Shown: positions 1 to 8,329, numbered from the stretch's first letter. The stretch: DNA of 64,000 bases from Nitrososphaerota archaeon (GCA_011605725.1 JAAOZP010000009.1:75228-139227), one strand, 5' to 3'. The notes: generated from the letters alone by a model not told the origin. Made by a program: numbers and translations.

Positions 1-881
1 CGTGCGCCATCGACGATTATGAGATGAGGGTTTCCCACGTGATAAGGGGTAAGGAGCATTTGACAAACGAGGTACGCCAATCCTACGTTTTCAAATATTT
101 GAACTCTCCGCAACCGGTTTCAATACATATAGGTAGGGTTAGGCTTGAGGGTAGTGTGTTAAGCAAGTCTAGGATAATGAGGGGGCTGGCGGAGGGTGCT
201 TACACTGGTCTGGATGATCCTAGGCTCGGCACGCTTAAGGCTTTGAGGAGGAGAGGATTCAAGCCTGAGGTGATAAGGAGGGTTGTGCTTGAAATGGGTT
301 TAAACATAACTGAGTCAACCGTTAAATGGGAGAACCTTTACGCTTACAACAGGGAGGCTGTAGACTGGGAGGCGGAGAGATACTATTTCGTGAAAAACCC
401 GTTCACGATGATTGTCAGAAGCATTCCTCAGCAGGTTGAGGCGAGGCTTGTAAGACACCCGAGTAGGCCTGAGCTTGGATACAGGAACATTGTTTTAAAG
501 CCTTTAAACGGAGAGGCTCAGCTCATTGTTTCCTCGAAAGACGTTGAAAACCTGGCGCCTGGTTCAAGGCTTAGGCTGATGTCGCTTTTCAACATTGAGG
601 TTGAGCATGTCGATCCGCATAGTAAGACGGTTAAAGCGTTTTTCAAGAGTCTAGAGGTTCCTGAAAAGTCATCCGGGATAAAGCTTATCCACTGGGTTCT
701 TCCCAGTGACGCTGTGAAAACAGTAGTCTTAATGCCTGACGCGAGTCTTGTCGAGGGCTTGGGCGAATCCCATTTAACACGGCTTGAGCCGGGCAGAATT
801 ATTCAGCTGGTTCGATTCGGCTTCTGCAAGGTGGAGAAGGTTTCGAAGAACGTTGTCAACCTGGTTTTTTCACACCCTTAG
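1..881 (+). CDS. gltX: Glutamyl-tRNA synthetase, C-terminal part (5' end outside window)
   Basis: Charges tRNA(Glu), and in organisms with GatDE also tRNA(Gln), with glutamate in the cytoplasm. The frame is open from base 3, before the ORF-track Met, and reads CAIDDYEMRVSHVIRG, typical of the catalytic core of archaeal GluRS. The KMSKS loop appears as LSKSR, followed by the beta-barrel anticodon-binding domains. The N-terminal HIGH-containing half lies outside the window. GatE/GatD at the other end of the window suggest that GluRS mischarges tRNA(Gln) here; that link is inference. The assignment is secure. Confidence 0.93.
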   Translation, partial: CAIDDYEMRVSHVIRGKEHLTNEVRQSYVFKYLNSPQPVSIHIGRVRLEGSVLSKSRIMRGLAEGAYTGLDDPRLGTLKALRRRGFKPEVIRRVVLEMGLNITESTVKWENLYAYNREAVDWEAERYYFVKNPFTMIVRSIPQQVEARLVRHPSRPELGYRNIVLKPLNGEAQLIVSSKDVENLAPGSRLRLMSLFNIEVEHVDPHSKTVKAFFKSLEVPEKSSGIKLIHWVLPSDAVKTVVLMPDASLVEGLGESHLTRLEPGRIIQLVRFGFCKVEKVSKNVVNLVFSHP

Positions 882-897
882 AAGGTTCAAGTTTAAG

Positions 898-906
898 TTT
901 TTATAC
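898..906 (+). promoter_or_regulatory. TATA box of the L7Ae operon
   Basis: TTTTTATAC lies in the short gap after gltX and about 45 nt before the L7Ae ATG. This predicts a start near 928 and a short leader containing GAGGTG. It would drive L7Ae-S28e-L24e-adk. Confidence 0.55.
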
Positions 907-949
907 CCCTCTGTCCCCGTCTGTGGAAGGGTAGAGGTGCTTAACGGAA

Positions 950-1342
950 ATGGTTAGGGTTACAACGGCTGACTACGAGCCGAGTAAAGAACTTGTTGAA
1001 GAGGCTTTAGAGCTGCTTAGAATCGCCTCCAAGACTGGTAAGGTTAAAAGAGGCACCAATGAAACCACGAAAGCCCTTGAAAGAGGAGTTGCTAAACTAG
1101 CGTACGTGGCTGATAACACTGACCCTGTTGAGGTGGTGCTCCACATACCTTTACTAAGCAGGGATAGGAAAATCCCTTACATAGTTGTTCCGGATAAGAA
1201 ACAGCTGGGTGAGGCTGCTGGGCTCTCTAACGTTTCAGCCGCGGCCGTGGCGATAATAGACCCGGGTGAAGCTGCTCCAATGCTTGAAAGCGTGGTTAAG
1301 AAGATAGAGTCTGCAAGGGCTAAGGCTGGGGGAAGCGGTTGA
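950..1342 (+). CDS. rpl7ae: Ribosomal protein L7Ae / kink-turn binding protein
   Basis: Binds kink-turns in 23S rRNA, box C/D and H/ACA guide RNAs and archaeal RNase P. The 130-residue protein carries the family signature: [14 protein letters not shown] near residues 34-47, then [12 protein letters not shown] and [13 protein letters not shown]. Length is normal for the family. It is first in a tightly packed operon and its last codons overlap the TTG start of S28e. Fibrillarin and Nop5, its box C/D partners, are encoded at 53936-55617. Confidence 0.95.
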   Translation: MVRVTTADYEPSKELVEEALELLRIASKTGKVKRGTNETTKALERGVAKLAYVADNTDPVEVVLHIPLLSRDRKIPYIVVPDKKQLGEAAGLSNVSAAAVAIIDPGEAAPMLESVVKKIESARAKAGGSG

Positions 1343-1545
1343 GCGAAGAAGCTACTCCGGCAGAGGTTGTCGAACTGGTGGCGAGATCAGGCGCCTCGGG
1401 CGAGGTTACTCAAGTTAGGGTCAGGATTCTCTCGGGCAGGGATAGGGGCAGAGTTATTCTTAGAAACGTGCGGGGCCCGGTTAGGGTTGGAGACATACTT
1501 ATGCTTAGGGAGACTGAGAGGGAGGCTAGAAGGTTCTCGGGGTGA
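1339..1545 (+). CDS. rps28e: Ribosomal protein S28e
   Basis: Small-subunit protein of 68 residues with the S28e core [34 protein letters not shown]. It starts with TTG inside the end of the L7Ae gene (TTGA overlap), which implies translational coupling. Its stop region reads GGGGTGATGAG, so the stop TGA lies inside a strong Shine-Dalgarno sequence (GGTGAT) for the next gene, L24e. Confidence 0.93.
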   Translation: MSEEATPAEVVELVARSGASGEVTQVRVRILSGRDRGRVILRNVRGPVRVGDILMLRETEREARRFSG

Positions 1546-1551
1546 TGAGCC

Positions 1552-1746
1552 ACGCCCACAGCCTTCAAGTGTAGCTTCTGCAACAGGACGTTCCTGATCG
1601 GGGAGGGCATACTTTATGTTAAGAAGGATGGAAGCATCTTAAGGTTTTGCAGCTCCAAGTGTTTCAGGAACTCTGTGAAACTAGGTAGGAATCCTAGAAA
1701 GGTTAAGTGGGTAACCAGTAAAACGCGGACTGGAGGCACGTCTTAA
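1552..1746 (+). CDS. rpl24e: Ribosomal protein L24e, apparently with a non-canonical ACG start
   Basis: Zinc-ribbon large-subunit protein. The frame gives (M)[13 protein letters not shown] and later [12 protein letters not shown], i.e. the C-x2-C...C-x3-C zinc ligands, with RNPRKVKWV following. It is missing from the ORF track because the frame has no ATG, GTG or TTG between the tandem in-frame TGA TGA at 1543-1548 and the first Cys. The codon at the position where homologues have Met is ACG (1552), four bases after a GGTGAT ribosome-binding site. Identity is secure; the start is inferred and could reflect a sequence error. Confidence 0.85.
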   Translation, partial: TPTAFKCSFCNRTFLIGEGILYVKKDGSILRFCSSKCFRNSVKLGRNPRKVKWVTSKTRTGGTS

Positions 1747-2402
1747 TGAGGCTTGTGATCTTCGGCCCGCCTGGCTCAGGCAAGGGAACGTATGCTTCAA
1801 GGCTTGCTCCGAGGCTCGGGGTACCGCATATTTCAACCGGGGACATTTTGAGGGATGAAGTGAAGAGCGGCTCAGAGCTGGGTAAAAACATATCGAGCTA
1901 TGTTTCAAGCGGGAAACTTGTTCCAGACGAGGTTGTGAACAGGGTTATGGAGAAAAGGCTTTCACAGGAAGACTGTAAGAGAGGCTTCATACTTGACGGT
2001 TACCCGAGGACACTGAAACAGGCTTTTTTCTTGGAAAAGATTTCGAAAATAGATTTCGTGGTAAACCTGAATGTTCCGGATGAGGTTATAGTCAGACGCT
2101 TGTCTTCAAGGCTTGTCTGCAGGAGATGTGGTGCAATATACAATAGGATAACGCTTCCGCCTAAGGTTGACGGTGTCTGCGACAAGTGTGGAGGAGAGCT
2201 TTATCAGAGGGATGACGATAAGCCTGAAGTAGTAAGAGAAAGGATAAGAGTGTATAAGAATGAGGCTGCTCCGCTGCTTGAACACTATCGTAAGTCCGGG
2301 GTGGCGGTAATTGATTTCTACTATGAACCTGATGAGACTGGTGGCGATGTTTCGCCAGACACCGTTGTAGACAGGATTATTAAGGCTCTTAAAGGCTCTT
2401 AA
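1746..2402 (+). CDS. adk: Adenylate kinase, bacterial-type with zinc LID
   Basis: Interconverts AMP + ATP and 2 ADP. The P-loop is GPPGSGKGT at residues 7-15, followed by the AMP-binding ISTGDILRDE, the GFILDGYPRT motif and a LID with four cysteines (CRRCGAIY...CDKCGG). At 218 residues it is the long Adk form common in bacteria, unlike the short trimeric archaeal AdkA. Its ATG shares one base with the L24e stop. Archaea often have ndk between L24e and aIF5B, so an adenylate kinase here is unusual. Confidence 0.93.
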   Translation: MRLVIFGPPGSGKGTYASRLAPRLGVPHISTGDILRDEVKSGSELGKNISSYVSSGKLVPDEVVNRVMEKRLSQEDCKRGFILDGYPRTLKQAFFLEKISKIDFVVNLNVPDEVIVRRLSSRLVCRRCGAIYNRITLPPKVDGVCDKCGGELYQRDDDKPEVVRERIRVYKNEAAPLLEHYRKSGVAVIDFYYEPDETGGDVSPDTVVDRIIKALKGS

Positions 2403-2552
2403 AGCTGTTTTTCACTGTATCCTTTGAATGCTTCAAAAGCTTTAATCGCGGGGAGGACGCGTTTTAGGACTAGTATTCGTTTCGCAAAACCTCCTGCTTC
2501 CTTGCCTTATGCTAAAAAGAAGTAGATAGAGATTAATACTTCTGCTCCACCA

Positions 2553-4346
2553 ATGTCTCCAGGGTGTGGTAAGCAGATGGGCGTTAGGGAGCCTATTGTA
2601 GTTGTGCTGGGGCATGTTGACAGCGGCAAGACTTCTCTACTGGATAAGATACGGGGCACTTTCGTTGCGATGAGGGAGGCCGGTGGAATTACTCAACACG
2701 TCGGAGCAAGCCTGATTCCGGCTGAAGTCATAGTTAGAGTCGCGAAAACACTTAACATAAGGCTTGAAGAGAAGCTTAGGGTCCCCGGCATACTTTTCAT
2801 CGACACTCCTGGGCACGAGGCTTTCGTAAACCTTAGGAGAAGAGGCGGGTCCATCGCGGACTTCGCCATTCTCGTGATAGACCTGGTTAAAGGGGTTGAG
2901 CCTCAAACCGTTGAGTCCCTGGACATCCTTAGGACTAGAAGAACCCCTTTTCTGATTGCAGCCAATAAGATTGACCTTCTTCCAGGATGGAGGCCACAAG
3001 GGGTTTTAAGCGTGCTTCAATCCCTCTCGAAACAGGATGAGCGGGTTAGACGTAGCTTAGACGAGCATCTCTACAGGATAATCGGAGACCTTTCAACAAT
3101 GGGCTTCAGGTCTGACAGGTTCGACAGGCTGACGGATTTCAGAAGGAATGTTGCAATAGTGCCTGTCAGCGCGTTAACAGGGGAAGGAGTCTCGGAGCTT
3201 ATAGCTGTCTTAATAGGGCTTGTCCAACAGTTTCTCATAAGTGGCCTCGAATACACGGAGGGTCCTGCCAGAGGTGTTGTACTGGAGGTTGTTGAAGAAA
3301 TGGGGATGGGTATTACTGTCAACGCAATTATTTTCGACGGTGTGCTGAGAAGCGGTGACACAATTGTGCTGATGGGTTTGAACAAGCCGATCGTCACAAA
3401 GGTAAGGGCCCTGCTTATGCCTAAGCCTCTTGACGAGATGAGGGATCCGAGAGACAGGTTCAACCAGGTTGAGGAGGTAAGGCCATCAGCTGGAGTTAAG
3501 ATTGTTGCACCAAATCTTGAGGATGCTCTACCGGGCTCTCCGCTTACCGTAGCCTCCGGGAACATTGAGGAGGCTGTTGAAAAAATCAGGGCTGAGGTGG
3601 AGTCGATTAGGATTAGAAGTGGAGAGGAAGGTGTTGTGGTTAAGGCGGATACGCTAGGTTCTCTCGAAGCCATAGTCGGGGAGCTTGAGAAAAAGAGTGT
3701 TCCTGTCAGGCTTGGAGACCTGGGTCCAGTTTCCGAGAGGGATGTGATTGAAGCCTCTATTTCCTCGAAGGATCCGACGCTCAGGGTCCTGTTAGCGTTC
3801 AACGTTAGACTGATGCCTGAAGCAGTTGAGGAGGCTAGGAGGAGGAACGTCCCGGTTTTCCAGGGAAAGATTATCTACAGGTTGATCGAAGAGTTTTTAG
3901 AATGGCGTAGGCTGGAGAAGCAGAGGGAGGCAAGCATGCAGCTTGAGCAAATCATACTTCCCGGCAGGATTAGAATCCTGCCTGCATACGTCTTCAGAAG
4001 GAGTAAGCCTGCGATAGTCGGCGTTAAGGTTGAAGCAGGCTGTATAAAGCCGGGCTACCCGTTGATCAATAGTAAGGGTGAGAAAATAGGTGTTATCGAG
4101 CAGATTCAGAAGGAGGGTAAGAGCATTCCTAAGGCTGAGGCTGGGGAGGAGGTTGCGATCTCTATACCTGAAGGAATAGTCGGTAGAAACCTGAGGGAGG
4201 ATGATGTTCTACTCGTCGACGTGCCGAGTAAGGATGCTTCGCTGGTAAACAGAGTTTTCAAGGAGCAATTGGAGCCTCATTATTTTCAGGCGCTGGATGA
4301 AGTCACTAGGCTGAAAAAGAAGGAAAACCCGTTTTACGGGCTATAG
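2553..4346 (+). CDS. infB: Translation initiation factor aIF5B
   Basis: GTPase that promotes subunit joining and initiator-tRNA delivery. Motifs: G1 GHVDSGKTS, a GGITQHVG switch-I region, G3 DTPGHEAF, G4 NKID, then the beta-barrel and IF2 domains (IILPGRIRILPAYVFRRSKPAIVGV). Translation may begin at 2553, giving a near-leaderless message after a weak TTAATAC box, or at ATG 2577, giving MGVREPIVVVLGHVD, which matches the usual archaeal N-terminus better. About 590 residues is normal for the short archaeal form. Confidence 0.94.
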   Translation: MSPGCGKQMGVREPIVVVLGHVDSGKTSLLDKIRGTFVAMREAGGITQHVGASLIPAEVIVRVAKTLNIRLEEKLRVPGILFIDTPGHEAFVNLRRRGGSIADFAILVIDLVKGVEPQTVESLDILRTRRTPFLIAANKIDLLPGWRPQGVLSVLQSLSKQDERVRRSLDEHLYRIIGDLSTMGFRSDRFDRLTDFRRNVAIVPVSALTGEGVSELIAVLIGLVQQFLISGLEYTEGPARGVVLEVVEEMGMGITVNAIIFDGVLRSGDTIVLMGLNKPIVTKVRALLMPKPLDEMRDPRDRFNQVEEVRPSAGVKIVAPNLEDALPGSPLTVASGNIEEAVEKIRAEVESIRIRSGEEGVVVKADTLGSLEAIVGELEKKSVPVRLGDLGPVSERDVIEASISSKDPTLRVLLAFNVRLMPEAVEEARRRNVPVFQGKIIYRLIEEFLEWRRLEKQREASMQLEQIILPGRIRILPAYVFRRSKPAIVGVKVEAGCIKPGYPLINSKGEKIGVIEQIQKEGKSIPKAEAGEEVAISIPEGIVGRNLREDDVLLVDVPSKDASLVNRVFKEQLEPHYFQALDEVTRLKKKENPFYGL

Positions 4347-4457
4347 TGTTAAACGGGTGTAAATGGGTTTTTAGCACGAGCCATCTTAAGGTTTTAAACG
4401 CTGGTGAAGCCTTGCTTAGGTAATGTTTTAATACTGGTTTAATAGTCATAGTGCTGC

Positions 4458-4793
4458 ATGCCCCCCGAATTCAAACTATGCATATCTGACCCTAAGCGTG
4501 GTAAAACCGAGTCGGTTAAGCTCGAGGGAAGCAACGCTGTCCCTCTGCTTGGCTTAAAGATAGGGAGTATTGTAGACGGTTCTATCGTCGGTAAACCTGG
4601 GGTTAAGCTGATGATAACCGGTGGGTCAGACAGGTCTGGTATACCAATGGTTTCCTCCGTGCAGGGCGGTGTTAAAAAGGAGATCTGGGTTAGGAAGAAG
4701 AGTGTCGTAGGTGAAACAAGGAGGAAAATGCTGGTGAGAGGCAATCAGGTTTCTGAAGAGATCTACCAGATTAACATGAAGATCGTCTCGTGA
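4458..4793 (+). CDS. rps6e: Ribosomal protein S6e
   Basis: Small-subunit protein of 111 residues with the archaeal S6e features: an early FKLCISDPKRGKT, a central GSIVDGSIVGKPGVKLMITGGSD, then GIPMVSSVQGG and a basic VRGNQVSEEIYQINMKIV tail. The preceding GTTTTAATACTGG at about 4425 is a fitting TATA element with a short leader. It stands alone between aIF5B and aIF2-gamma, as in several archaea. Confidence 0.92.
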   Translation: MPPEFKLCISDPKRGKTESVKLEGSNAVPLLGLKIGSIVDGSIVGKPGVKLMITGGSDRSGIPMVSSVQGGVKKEIWVRKKSVVGETRRKMLVRGNQVSEEIYQINMKIVS

Positions 4794-4849
4794 ACGCTTG
4801 AAAACCAAGTTTGTATGAGCATCAAGTCCGTATAATCATCACATTTAAA

Positions 4850-4862
4850 GATTATAAATAGG
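4850..4862 (+). promoter_or_regulatory. TATA box of the aIF2-gamma operon
   Basis: ATTATAAATAGG is centred about 29 nt before the ATG at 4885, so the transcript is nearly leaderless. It would drive aIF2g-PIN-RpoE-Spt4-dephospho-CoA kinase, which are tightly packed or overlapping. Confidence 0.65.
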
Positions 4863-4884
4863 CTCTGAGCTATCGTGTCGGAGT

Positions 4885-6177
4885 ATGTCACAGTCAGACG
4901 AGTCCATGAAGACGATTGTTTCTTCTTCAGATAAAGAAATAGATAATTATAGATTTATTCAACCATGTTTAAATTTAGGAACTTTGGGTCATGTCGACCA
5001 TGGGAAGACCACTCTCGTCCAAGCTATTACAGGAGTTTGGACGAGCAAGCATAGTGATGAGTTGAAGAGAGGTATTACGATTAAGCTCGGCTATGCGAAC
5101 TTCGCTGTTTTCCAATGTCCGAAATGTCCTCCCCCGTACAACTTCACAACTTCTCCACGGTGCTCATGCGGGTCTGAGGCTGTCTTCCAGAGAAAGATAA
5201 GCATCGTGGATTCGCCTGGCCACGAGATACTTATGACGACCATGCTGAGCGGCGCTGCTGTTATGGATGCCGCAATACTTGTGATCGGTGCAGACGAGGT
5301 TTGCCCGCAGCCCCAGACATATGAGCACCTTTTAGCTGCTGAGATAATGGGGATTAAGAGGCTAATCGTTGTCCAGAACAAGATTGACATAGTTTCTAGG
5401 GAGCGGGCCTTGAAAAACCTGGAGGAGATTAAGAGCTTTCTTTCTGAGACAAGGTTCGCCGACGCCACTATAGTACCAATGTCTGCGCAACATAAGGTTA
5501 ACGTAGACGTGTTGCTTTACGTTATTCAGAAAGAAGTTCCTACACCGGTTTTCGACCTAAACTCTCCGGCAAGAATGATTGTCATAAGGTCTTTCGACGT
5601 TAACAGGCCTGGTATTCCGGTCAGGGATATGCGTGGCGGTATACTGGGTGGTTCAATCATCAGGGGGGAGATAAGGGTTGGCGACGAGATTGAAATACTG
5701 CCTGGTCTAAGGGTTAAGAAGGATGATACTGTTGAAACAGTGCCGCTTGTTGCGGAAGTGGTTTCAGTGGGTTTCGACAATGTTTTTGTTGAAAGCGTTA
5801 GAAGCGGGGGTCTCGTTGGAATTGGAACAACTCTAGATCCTTCTCTAACTAAGAATGACCTGCTGGTTGGAAACATGGCTGGGAAACCCGGTACGCTACC
5901 GCCTGTTACACGAAGCATCACTTTAGAGTACAGCATGTTTGAGAGGGTTGTCGGCGTCAGGGGTCTTGTGAAGACGGAACCCATCCGAACCGGGGAGGTT
6001 TTGAACGTTAACGTCGGTTCAGCTTTGACACAGGCTGTTGTGAAAGATGTTAAGGATAACAGGATTAACCTAAGCCTTAAGATGCCTGTTTGCGCGGAGA
6101 AGGGTCAAAGAGTTGCGGTAAGCAGGCTTGTCGAGAGGCGCTGGAGGCTTATTGGACACGGTGTGCTTATCGGTTGA
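4885..6177 (+). CDS. eif2g: Translation initiation factor aIF2 gamma subunit
   Basis: GTPase subunit of aIF2, which carries initiator Met-tRNA to the small subunit. G1 is GHVDHGKTT, with the aIF2-gamma zinc knuckle CPKCPPPY...CSCG, G3 DSPGHE and G4 NKIDIV, followed by two beta-barrel domains. The 430 residues are slightly above the usual 410 because of an N-terminal extension rich in Ser/Asp/Lys; an internal start would be needed to remove it. It overlaps the PIN gene by one base at TGATG. Confidence 0.95.
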   Translation: MSQSDESMKTIVSSSDKEIDNYRFIQPCLNLGTLGHVDHGKTTLVQAITGVWTSKHSDELKRGITIKLGYANFAVFQCPKCPPPYNFTTSPRCSCGSEAVFQRKISIVDSPGHEILMTTMLSGAAVMDAAILVIGADEVCPQPQTYEHLLAAEIMGIKRLIVVQNKIDIVSRERALKNLEEIKSFLSETRFADATIVPMSAQHKVNVDVLLYVIQKEVPTPVFDLNSPARMIVIRSFDVNRPGIPVRDMRGGILGGSIIRGEIRVGDEIEILPGLRVKKDDTVETVPLVAEVVSVGFDNVFVESVRSGGLVGIGTTLDPSLTKNDLLVGNMAGKPGTLPPVTRSITLEYSMFERVVGVRGLVKTEPIRTGEVLNVNVGSALTQAVVKDVKDNRINLSLKMPVCAEKGQRVAVSRLVERRWRLIGHGVLIG

Positions 6178-6563
6178 TGGTTCTCCTCGACTCTAGCGCT
6201 CTGCTGGCTCCATTCGAAACCGGGGTTGATTTCATAAACGGAATAACTGGGTTGACTCAAGGCAGAACATTGTTCCTAATACCTTTCGAAACGCTTATAG
6301 AGCTTAAGAGACTGAGCATTAATGGGCCTAGGCTTTCCGGTATGGCTAGGCTAGCCCTATCTGTTGCAAGCGGTTTCAGAACACTGCTTCCAACCGGTAT
6401 GAGCTGTGACGATGCACTCGTTTACCTTGCAAAAACTTATAAGGCTGGTGTGGCAACAGCCGACAGGACGTTAAGCAGGAGGCTTAGAGCCTTGGGTATA
6501 CCTGTTTTCTATCCTTCGGGGGGAAGAAGGATAGTTGGGAAAGGATGGTTCGAAAAGGGGTGA
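6177..6563 (+). CDS. PIN-domain protein, Fcf1/Utp24-like, in the aIF2g-rpoE operon
   Basis: Predicted PIN-fold RNase or RNA-binding protein. The true start is ATG 6177, overlapping the aIF2g stop, not the ORF-track start at 6090; this gives MVLLDSSALLAPFE with the first acidic residue. Later conserved acids are in PFETLIELKRL, CDDALVYLAK and VATADRTL. A PIN protein at this place in the aIF2g-rpoE cluster is conserved in archaea and is thought to relate to rRNA processing. Its stop is the first TGA of a TGATGA tandem that carries the RpoE ribosome-binding site. Confidence 0.82.
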   Translation: MVLLDSSALLAPFETGVDFINGITGLTQGRTLFLIPFETLIELKRLSINGPRLSGMARLALSVASGFRTLLPTGMSCDDALVYLAKTYKAGVATADRTLSRRLRALGIPVFYPSGGRRIVGKGWFEKG

Positions 6564-6569
6564 TGAGGG

Positions 6570-7151
6570 TTATTCAAGATAATCGAGCTTGAAGACGTGG
6601 TGAAGGTTCCGCCTTCCAGGCTCGGCGACCCTGTTGATGAAATTTTCAAAAACGTTCTTAAAGACAGGTATGAGGGTATGGTTATAGAGGGAATCGGATA
6701 CATAATTCTGCTGGTGGATTACGACTTTAACCCAGTGGGTCAGATATCCCCTGGGGACGGTCACAGCTATCACAAGGTTAGGGTGAAGGTGCTCTCCTAT
6801 TATCCGGAGGTTAACGAGGTTGTTGAGGGGAGAGTTGTCGAAGTGGAGGAGTTCGGGGTTTTCGTGAGGCTCGTGACCACTGACGCTTTAATGCACGTGA
6901 GTCAGATTACTGACGATTACATGGATTACAATAGTTCCCAGGGCATTCTCGTCGGGAGACAGACTAAGAGGATAATTCAGAAGAACGATTGGGTTAGGGC
7001 TAGGGTGGCTGCAGTATCTATAGGCAGGGGAGCCATGACTGACAAGATTGGGTTAACCGCTAGACAGCCCTTCCTGGGGAAGATCGAGTGGATTGAAGAG
7101 GACATTAGGAGGCTGGCTGGTGAGAAGCCTAAGCAGGAGGCTAAGGCTTAA
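6570..7151 (+). CDS. rpoE: RNA polymerase subunit E' (Rpo7/RpoE), apparently with a non-canonical UUA start
   Basis: Stalk subunit of archaeal RNA polymerase (Rpb7 homologue) with an N-terminal RNP-like domain and an S1/OB domain (VNEVVEGRVVEVEEFGVFVRL). Homologues begin M-(F/Y)-K; here the frame reads GLFKIIELEDVVKVPPSRLGD directly after TGA TGA, with codon TTA (6570) where the start Met should be. GGTGAT ends four bases before that TTA. The first ordinary start is GTG at 6597, but using it would remove the first beta strand. Identity is secure; the exact start is not. Confidence 0.88.
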   Translation, partial: LFKIIELEDVVKVPPSRLGDPVDEIFKNVLKDRYEGMVIEGIGYIILLVDYDFNPVGQISPGDGHSYHKVRVKVLSYYPEVNEVVEGRVVEVEEFGVFVRLVTTDALMHVSQITDDYMDYNSSQGILVGRQTKRIIQKNDWVRARVAAVSIGRGAMTDKIGLTARQPFLGKIEWIEEDIRRLAGEKPKQEAKA

Positions 7152-7336
7152 TGCCTCTCAAAGCATGTTTAAACTGTAAAATGATAAGCGACTCACCTAA
7201 GTGTCCAAACTGCGGTGGAGAAGAGTTTACGCAAGAGTGGAGTGGCGAGGTTCTTGTTTTCAACCCTGAAGCTTCTTCAATAGCTAAACTCATTGGGGCA
7301 AGGGTTCCGGGAAGATACGCAGTGAGGCTGAAATAA
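7151..7336 (+). CDS. spt4: Transcription elongation factor Spt4 (RpoE'')
   Basis: Zinc-finger partner of Spt5, associated with elongating RNA polymerase. The 61-residue protein begins KACLNCKMIS and has CPNCGGEEFTQEWSG, the four-cysteine Spt4 zinc finger, then a short alpha/beta tail ending GRYAVRLK. It overlaps the RpoE stop by one base (TAATG), the standard archaeal rpoE-spt4 arrangement. Confidence 0.94.
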   Translation: MPLKACLNCKMISDSPKCPNCGGEEFTQEWSGEVLVFNPEASSIAKLIGARVPGRYAVRLK

Positions 7337-7338
7337 GT

Positions 7339-7836
7339 GTGTTAAAAGCTTCTGAGGAAACCAGGAGGATAGTTAGAAAACCACTGGGAGTTCTGCTTGA
7401 TACGGAGGAGTTGAGAAGGAGGCTTAAAGGGTTCAACGGGATCGTTATCTCTGTTGGCGACGTTGTTTCCCAAAGCCTTTTAGAAATGGGCTTTAAACCA
7501 AGTGTCTGCGTGGTTGACGGGAAAACTCTGCGGACATGTGCTCATAGTGTTGAACGCTTCCAGCAGGGAAGAATTGTCTTGAAGCTTGTTAACCCTCCTG
7601 GAACAATATCCGAGGAGTCTTGGAGCATCTTTAAACAGGCTCTCGACTCACAGCCATCGACGATACTGGTTGAAGGCGAGGAGGATCTTCTTACGCTTGT
7701 AGCTGTTGAAACAGCACCCTATGGTTCCCTAGTGGTATACGGGCAGCCGGGAGAGGGTGTGGTGCTGATAGAGGTTAACGAGTCTTCTAAAAAAATGGTC
7801 CTGGAAATCGTTGGAACTATGGAGGCATGCGGCTAG
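7339..7836 (+). CDS. GTP-dependent dephospho-CoA kinase (DUF359 family)
   Basis: Family DUF359 was shown in Thermococcus to catalyse the last step of archaeal CoA synthesis with GTP as phosphate donor. The 165-residue protein has the family landmarks VISVGDVVSQSLLEMGFKPSVCVVDGKT, NPPGTIS and LVEGEEDLLTL. It starts with GTG three bases after the Spt4 stop. Its position downstream of spt4 is conserved in many archaea. The function is transferred from the family. Confidence 0.85.
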   Translation: MLKASEETRRIVRKPLGVLLDTEELRRRLKGFNGIVISVGDVVSQSLLEMGFKPSVCVVDGKTLRTCAHSVERFQQGRIVLKLVNPPGTISEESWSIFKQALDSQPSTILVEGEEDLLTLVAVETAPYGSLVVYGQPGEGVVLIEVNESSKKMVLEIVGTMEACG

Positions 7837-7969
7837 CTGCTGCCGTCAGGCTTCCCACCAATCCGTATCAAGCATTCCCCATGCTTCTTGTAGATTTCCC
7901 CTTACGGCGGCTTCCTGCATCATCTACAGTAATGTTTAAAGCCTGACTAGTGGGGGGAAGCATAGCCAC

Positions 7970-8329
7970 ATGATGGAGATCAGAATAATTAAGGAAACCG
8001 AGAACCCTCTTTTAAAAAGGAGGGAAATAGTGTTTGAGATCCAGCATCCCAAGGGTAGGACGCCCACTATTGCTGAAGCAAGGGAGGCGGTTTCAGCTTT
8101 AAAAAAGACTCCCGTCGAAGCAGTATACGTGAGAAATCTTAAAAGCGTTTCAGGCAGACAATCGTCAATCGGAGAGGCGCATGTCTATTTTTCAACGGAG
8201 GACGCTAGGATCGAGCCCATGCACGTTAGGGTTGCTAACCTGCCTCCTGACGAGAAGAAGCGTAGGAAAGAGGAGCTTAAGAAGATGAGGATGGAGATGA
8301 AGGCTAAGGCAGCTGGTGGTAAGAAATGA
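7970..8329 (+). CDS. rps24e: Ribosomal protein S24e
   Basis: 119-residue small-subunit protein with [36 protein letters not shown] and a basic C-terminus. Two adjacent ATG codons (7970, 7973) are possible starts; homologues usually begin with a single M before EI, favouring 7973. GTTTAAAGCC about 40 nt upstream is a likely TATA element. The stop overlaps the S27ae start (ATGA). Confidence 0.93.
   Translation: MMEIRIIKETENPLLKRREIVFEIQHPKGRTPTIAEAREAVSALKKTPVEAVYVRNLKSVSGRQSSIGEAHVYFSTEDARIEPMHVRVANLPPDEKKRRKEELKKMRMEMKAKAAGGKK

Noticed and set aside
1542-1597. Box C/D guide RNA (GTGATGA followed by CTGA) at the S28e/L24e junction
   Set aside because: C-to-D spacing too long, no internal D'/C' boxes, and the GTGATGA is explained as a Shine-Dalgarno overlapping a stop codon.
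3071-3802. 243-residue minus-strand ORF inside aIF5B, and similar long Ser/Leu-rich antisense ORFs over aroA, lysC and others
   Set aside because: Low-complexity composition and full overlap with well-identified genes; shadows produced by strong codon bias.
6090-6176. N-terminal extension of the PIN gene in the ORF track
   Set aside because: Lies inside aIF2-gamma; the PIN motif begins at ATG 6177, which overlaps the upstream stop.
1543-6566. Genome-wide TGA recoding suggested by in-frame TGA TGA before L24e and RpoE
   Set aside because: Many clear genes here end in TGA at correct lengths, so TGA is a normal stop; the local start-codon anomaly explains these sites better.
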